The notes under the pieces were generated by a model. The model was not told the DNA's origin. It worked only from the letters and a program-made list of their open reading frames with translations, and ran no database searches. From Globodera rostochiensis (lineage: Eukaryota > Nematoda > Chromadorea > Rhabditida > Heteroderidae): 64,000 nt of DNA. The position numbers were made by a program, and so were the translations under genes. This document shows positions 61,001-64,000 of this stretch, in pieces. The number at the start of each line of letters is the position of its first letter. The stretch's first letter is position 1. The stretch is from positions 1,597,214-1,661,213 of the forward strand of contig JAEVLN010000003.1 of the NCBI GenBank assembly GCA_018350325.1, written 5' to 3'.

Positions 61001-64000
61001 CCCGCCCCCTCGGCGATGTTTCTAAAAAAATAATGTCTTTGAGTGCCCCCCCCCCCATTTATTCGCTTTTCCTTCTGTCGTCCGTCGGAATTGGGTGGTA
61101 ATGGTAATCGCCGTCGTGTTGGATGGATGGAAAGGAAGTGAATTGGGCGGAGGGTCACCAGTCGATGACGCCTACGGGGATGGACGGGTACGGAATGCCC
61201 CAGAGGGCATCCCAACATCGATTGATAAAAGCGAGAGAGAGAGGGGAAAAGACGGGAAGAGTCTCTCCCCTCGGGGAATTAATGGACGGATGATAAATGG
61301 CCCAATGGAATGGACTGACCCCTAAAATATTAACGGGGATGAGCAAATGTGTGGACAGCGAGCAAATGAATAAAGAAAAAGTCAGTGGTCGCAAAAGTCA
61401 ACAAAACCCCTCGGGGGATTTGTTGTATTTCGCCCCAGGGGATTTTTGTGTATTTATTATTTATTTATTTAGTGGAAATGATTGTCTTGCATTGAGGGCG
61501 CCAAACATTCGCCCCCCCCCGCCATTCGATCAATCCCTCCCCTCCCCTAAACCATTCCCACGGCGGGCGGACAAAAACCCATTCAAATTGAATATTAATT
61601 TGCCTATCGTTTGGCCAATTGGAAAAGATGACATATAAAAATGATGGATAGTTGCCCGGGGGGTTGTGTTGGTGAATTTGAATGAAATTGAGTGGATTTG
61701 GGGGGGGGGGCTCTCCAAATATTTTATATTCCTCGACCGATTGGCGAATTTAATTGTTTAAAAAGACGTTTATTTGTTTAAAAAAAGTAAAATTCCTTAT
61801 TTTTTCTTCCCAACATTTCTCCGTTAGTTAATTTCCCATGGGAAAAGAATGCAAAAAGGACGCCACGCCTGCGGCACGTCAAAATGCGATGATGGGACGG
61901 ACGGATGGACGAGCCAACAAAAGTGGTCTCATTTTGCCAAAATTGCAACGGAAAAGGGCATTTGTAATTAAGGGAATTTTGGACTGATTGACTTTTTGGG
62001 TTCAAAGTTCAGTTTCCGATGAGGGGGTCCATCCCCCCCGGCATAAATCAAATGATTGGTTTGCCTTAAGCACGGCGGTGCTGTTGACGCTGCCCGCCGC
62101 ATTTGTGGCTGTGCATTGGTAGTAGCCCGAGTCGAGCACGTCCAACTCGATGATGACCAGCTTCGAGGACATTTCCCGGTGCCGAATCCGGGTCCGCCGA
62201 TTCTTTTCCACCGGTGCCAAATTCTTTAACCATCTGCAATATTTAAATAAATAAATAATCATTGAATACCAAAAACAATATTAAAAAAAGTACGTGAATT
62301 GGATGGGCAACGGAGCGGCGGCAGCCTCACAACGCATCCGAACTTCGGCTCCGACAGGACGCGTCACGTTGTTCAAAGGGACGGTCAGTCGGATGTACGG
62401 GCGTTTGCCGGAGGGGACGCCGTCGCCCATTCTAAGAAAATCAGTGACCGTTTTTGGCACAGAAAGGCAATTGGTCGTCGGCACTTGAATATTCAGCAGG
62501 GAAAGTGGGAGGACGACGGCCCCAAACCCACAAATACTTTGGGGGAGGGCCTCCGTTTGCCCCACACAAATTGGCCCTCGTTCCTCTCCCCTTTCTCAGG
62601 CAAATTAGACCACCACCGGCGGAGATTATCCTTCGCCGGAGGCAATTCAGGCGGAAAGTCAAGGAAAGAGAAGCAAACAAAACATCGCCGGGGGGGGGGG
62701 GTGGGGAAATGGCAACAATTGAAAGAATTTAGTTTAGTTTTGTTCGGTTTAGCCAACGAAAACAATTGTTAATAATCAAAAGCGAGCGATTGTCTGTCCC
62801 TATAAATTTGTTCTACGTCCCTGGCGGGTTATTTATGAGGTGCGAAGGCGCAATTTGCAGTCCATAAATTTTGTCGGTTCCGTGGTGAGTGAAAGAATGG
62901 GTTAATAAATTAAAGCGGGCGGGCGGGAGAATGACCGGAGGGGAGGGGAGCCCGAATGACCTCCTTTCCTTCCCCTCCTCCCGTTTCCCCTCCGGCGAAG
63001 TGAACGTTGTCGTCTGTGTGCGTATGCGACATGACAGAGATGCAGAAGTGAGGGCAGAGAAACGATAGGGGGAGAGAGAACAAATGTGGTGAAAGAAACG
63101 GAGAATCGCCGGAGGGGGGGGGGGGGGGGGGGGGTCTCCTCGCGTATATTTAAGAGAATAATCCCCCCCCCCCACTCATCCAACTCGTGGCGCGTATTCA
63201 AAAGGACGACGACCAAAATATCCCCTATTGCTCTTCTGTTGCTGCTGCGTTCAGCAGCAGCAGGTGGGGGGGGGGGAAGTTGAGCGAGGACACAGAAGAG
63301 ACCTTATCGCTCGCTTCTGTCAGTCCCTCCCTCTCGAGAAACTTTTAGTTTGACTCCCCCCCCCCCCTTTTACGACAAAAATGCAAATGTTTCTGGGATT
63401 GTGCTCTGATTTCCGTCTTGCATTAACGATTGACTTTTTCCTTATTCAAAATTACACTCCTTATAAGGCTAACGGTCCGAAGCCCCCCCCCCCGTCCGCC
63501 GAATCTCCCGCCCGCAACCAAAATGTTCACCGTGTACTGTCATAACTTTTCTAGGCCACCAAATCTTATAAATTTAGGGCCATTTGAATGATTATTTTAA
63601 ACAAGGACACCTCAAAAGGATTTGGGGGGCTTCGGACCGAAAGCACTTAACCTCCTCAATCCTTGACGGAAAATGCACTTCAGAGATCGAAAGTTCTTCG
63701 AAAGAGTTGTGTTGGCTTCTCCAAAATGAGACATTTGACCCCTTACAAGTGCCGATACTCCCAAAACGTGCCAAAACCCTTGTGAATGTTCACTTTACGT
63801 CGAATTGTAGTCCCCGAAGACGACGTCGTAGTCCCCGGCCGGTTCAATGAACAGTCCGTCGTCGTAGGGGTTCGGGGCCATGGCGGTGGAAGAGTCGGCA
63901 ATTGGAGGGGTTAGTCGACGGCGGAAGTGCCCGATTTGGCGGTCGGGGGGTGAAAACGACGACTTCTGCTCGATTATGCGATTTTCTTCTCTCTCCTCCC
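55053..64000 (-). CDS. cam-1: ROR-family receptor tyrosine kinase (cam-1 homologue), 19 exons seen, 5' end outside the window
   Basis: Wnt-binding receptor of ROR type (neuronal migration and polarity in C. elegans). Exons: (64000)-63799, 62431-62294, 62233-62065, 59234-59107, 58960-58689, 58632-58529, 58466-58392, 58328-58194, 58141-57975, 57931-57790, 57745-57321, 57173-56762, 56673-56578, 56531-56314, 56252-56048, 55974-55845, 55773-55601, 55547-55271, 55210-55053; every junction keeps phase. Domains: Ig ([11 protein letters not shown] to [14 protein letters not shown]), Frizzled CRD ([13 protein letters not shown] to PKCLNVLD), kringle ([14 protein letters not shown] to [10 protein letters not shown]), TM ([17 protein letters not shown]), long His/Gln-rich juxtamembrane part, kinase ([27 protein letters not shown]), acidic Ser-rich tail. 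Four introns start with GC (62064, 57320, 56577, 55600). The intron 56577-56532 ends GG, not AG. The glycine loop is degraded and DFG reads DFA, so catalytic activity is doubtful. Confidence 0.96.
59029..59090. mobile_element. 62-bp hAT-like MITE with 8-bp target duplication in a cam-1 intron
   Basis: The element starts TAGAGCCCG and ends CGGGCTCTA (inverted) and has the palindrome CGAGACGAGATCTCGTCTCG inside. It is flanked by GTTTTTGC at 59021-59028 and 59091-59098, a perfect 8-bp direct repeat, the size made by hAT transposases. It lies in intron 59106-58961 and so does not touch coding sequence. Confidence 0.85.
59271..59743. repeat. 19-bp perfect tandem array, about 25 copies, in a cam-1 intron
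   Basis: The unit TGGAAACCTTAATTTGTAC is repeated head to tail with no visible change through about 473 bp, within intron 62064-59235, 37 bp before exon 4 on the sense strand. Confidence 0.98.
60130..60400. repeat. Group of G-runs in the large cam-1 intron
   Basis: G-runs of 12-18 nt at about 60147, 60186, 60235 and 60367, inside the 2.8-kb intron between the Ig exon and the linker exon. No exon found within this intron. Confidence 0.8.

Overview
The window is nuclear DNA of a nematode. The evidence is a cuticle collagen, a transthyretin-like (TTL) secreted protein, an Nkx6/cog-1 homeobox gene, a ROR/cam-1 receptor, very short introns (about 45-65 nt) ending in TTTAG or TTCAG, and no prokaryotic gene organisation. 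Introns starting with GC instead of GT are unusually common. I remember such enrichment being reported for the cyst nematode Globodera, so a tylenchid (plant-parasitic type) nematode is a reasonable guess, but genus and species cannot be read from this sequence. Non-coding DNA is full of poly-C/poly-G runs of 8-20 nt and G/C-rich minisatellites. Most long ORFs rich in Pro, Gly, Arg or Ser are products of these repeats.

Layout. Plus strand: cuticle collagen (888-2534, 8 exons, 392 aa); SLC17-like MFS transporter (4245-6866, 9 exons, 542 aa). Minus strand: a small secreted Cys-rich protein with an unresolved 3' end (8319-7792). Plus strand: GAS1/GDNF-receptor-like protein with a GPI-type tail (11512-12767, 5 exons, 266 aa). 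Minus strand: cog-1/Nkx6 (19161-13539, 6 exons), preceded by about 6 kb of non-coding DNA; TTL protein (26419-25382, 4 exons, 150 aa); INTS10-like Integrator subunit (31162-27049); a 22-kb SZT2 gene (53421-31706), the large KICSTOR subunit; and ROR/cam-1 (from beyond 64000 down to 55053, at least 19 exons), whose 5' end is outside the window. I assembled exons by hand, using reading phase at each junction as the control.

The genes are not one pathway. cog-1 and cam-1 are developmental regulators. SZT2 acts in amino-acid control of TORC1. INTS10 acts in 3'-end processing and transcription attenuation. Collagen and TTL are secreted proteins.

The most notable points are: (1) at least six GC-donor introns, four of them in cam-1; (2) one cam-1 kinase intron with GC at its start and GG at its end; (3) introns made largely of satellite arrays whose repeat unit contains the 3' splice site, so the last unit is the working acceptor; (4) altered kinase motifs in the ROR homologue (DFA for DFG, glycine loop lost); (5) a 62-bp hAT-like MITE with a perfect 8-bp target duplication; (6) clear SZT2 and INTS10 homologues in a nematode.
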